Shown here: positions 63,888-64,000 of the stretch, one piece after another
Layout of the letters: each line of letters opens with the position of its first letter
How positions within the stretch are numbered: the first letter of the stretch is position 1
DNA from: Tistlia consotensis USBA 355
GTDB lineage: Bacteria > Pseudomonadota > Alphaproteobacteria > Kiloniellales > DSM-21159
DNA length: 64,000 nt
Assembly (NCBI RefSeq): GCF_900177295.1
Contig: NZ_FWZX01000010.1
Span: 62,001 to 126,000, forward strand
Reading direction: 5' to 3'
Made by a program: the position numbers and the translations under genes
Notes under the pieces: model-generated
What the model was told of the DNA's origin: nothing
Databases searched by the model: none
The model's input: only the letters and a program-made list of their open reading frames with translations

Positions 63888-64000
63888 GGCGCCAGGTCCC
63901 AGAGCAGGACGCGGTTGTTGCCGCTGTCGGCGACGGCGAGCAGGCCATCCCGCGCCGACAGGCCGTAGGGCCAGCAGAGCGTGTCGCGGCCGGCCGGCCG
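63884..64000 (-). CDS. NHL-repeat beta-propeller protein (partial, 3' end only)
   Basis: The last 38 codons of a gene that enters from the right edge. They read GRDTLCWPYGLSARDGLLAV and ADSGNNRVLLWDLAP before TGA, a classic NHL repeat (GLxVADSGNNRVxxW). The stop overlaps hypF ATG (ATGA), so it is co-transcribed with the hyp genes. NHL proteins are seen beside some hydrogenase clusters; the function is unknown. Confidence 0.75.
   Translation of the reverse strand, partial: RPAGRDTLCWPYGLSARDGLLAVADSGNNRVLLWDLAP

Overview
Organism. The window is a very GC-rich, densely packed bacterial chromosome segment. Most genes run in long operons with 4-base ATGA/GTGA overlaps. The content is a RutR-regulated PreT/PreA pyrimidine pathway, an Aer-type receptor with an FNR-type box, a large acyl-CoA catabolic region with TRAP and Liv importers, and a full [NiFe]-hydrogenase maturation set. 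This points to a metabolically versatile alphaproteobacterium, most likely Rhodospirillales-like (inference from gene content; no rRNA or marker gene is present).

Layout. (1) 1-7422: reductive pyrimidine catabolism. preT, preA, an M20-type N-carbamoyl amidohydrolase and an ABC importer read leftwards. A RutR-like TetR gene reads rightwards. A perfect RutR-type palindrome lies between them. (2) 7871-11322: three overlapping genes encoding a caspase-like multi-membrane-span protein, a patatin-like lipase and a two-helix SLATT-like membrane protein. This is a candidate immune or cell-suicide cassette, and base composition drops along it. (3) 11323-18064: a plastic zone with an inverted-repeat relic, a 299-bp duplicated 3' end of a universal-stress gene, a Phd/PemK-like toxin-antitoxin pair with a frameshifted toxin, an ODP-type metallo-beta-lactamase, the intact stress gene, a two-gene split Aer receptor behind a perfect FNR-type box, dispersed repeats, and a GIY-YIG gene broken by a small palindromic element. 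(4) 18065-55120: about 37 kb of CoA-thioester catabolism. It has acyl-CoA dehydrogenases, hydratases and isomerases, CoA ligases and transferases, two thiolase-like/DUF35/MaoC modules, an OYE-type reductase, a TRAP transporter split between two sites, a Liv-type ABC importer, and TetR and IclR regulators. (5) 55611-64000: a small GFA-type enzyme, a transposase relic, and a leftward hydrogenase maturation operon (NHL protein, hypF, hypC, SIS protein, hypD, hypE, NicO-type transporter, hypA, hypB).

How it works together. Region 4 looks like one regulon for breaking down an imported, probably branched or cyclic, carboxylic acid. The ligands would be CoA-activated by AMP-forming or ADP-forming ligases or CoA transferases, and then dehydrogenated, hydrated and cleaved. 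Five regulatory gaps in this region carry a shared motif, CCTAC-N3-GTAG-TATG. One copy sits in the promoter of the operon encoding the TetR regulator, so that protein is the leading candidate to bind it. A RutR-like box in front of the nitrilase-type amidohydrolase at 18065-18964 suggests that this gene belongs functionally to the pyrimidine pathway in region 1.

Most notable items: the caspase/patatin/SLATT cassette, the five-site operator family, a HypA lacking its zinc-binding loop, the FNR box at class II spacing, and the second RutR-like box. No tRNA, rRNA, CRISPR array or complete insertion sequence was seen.
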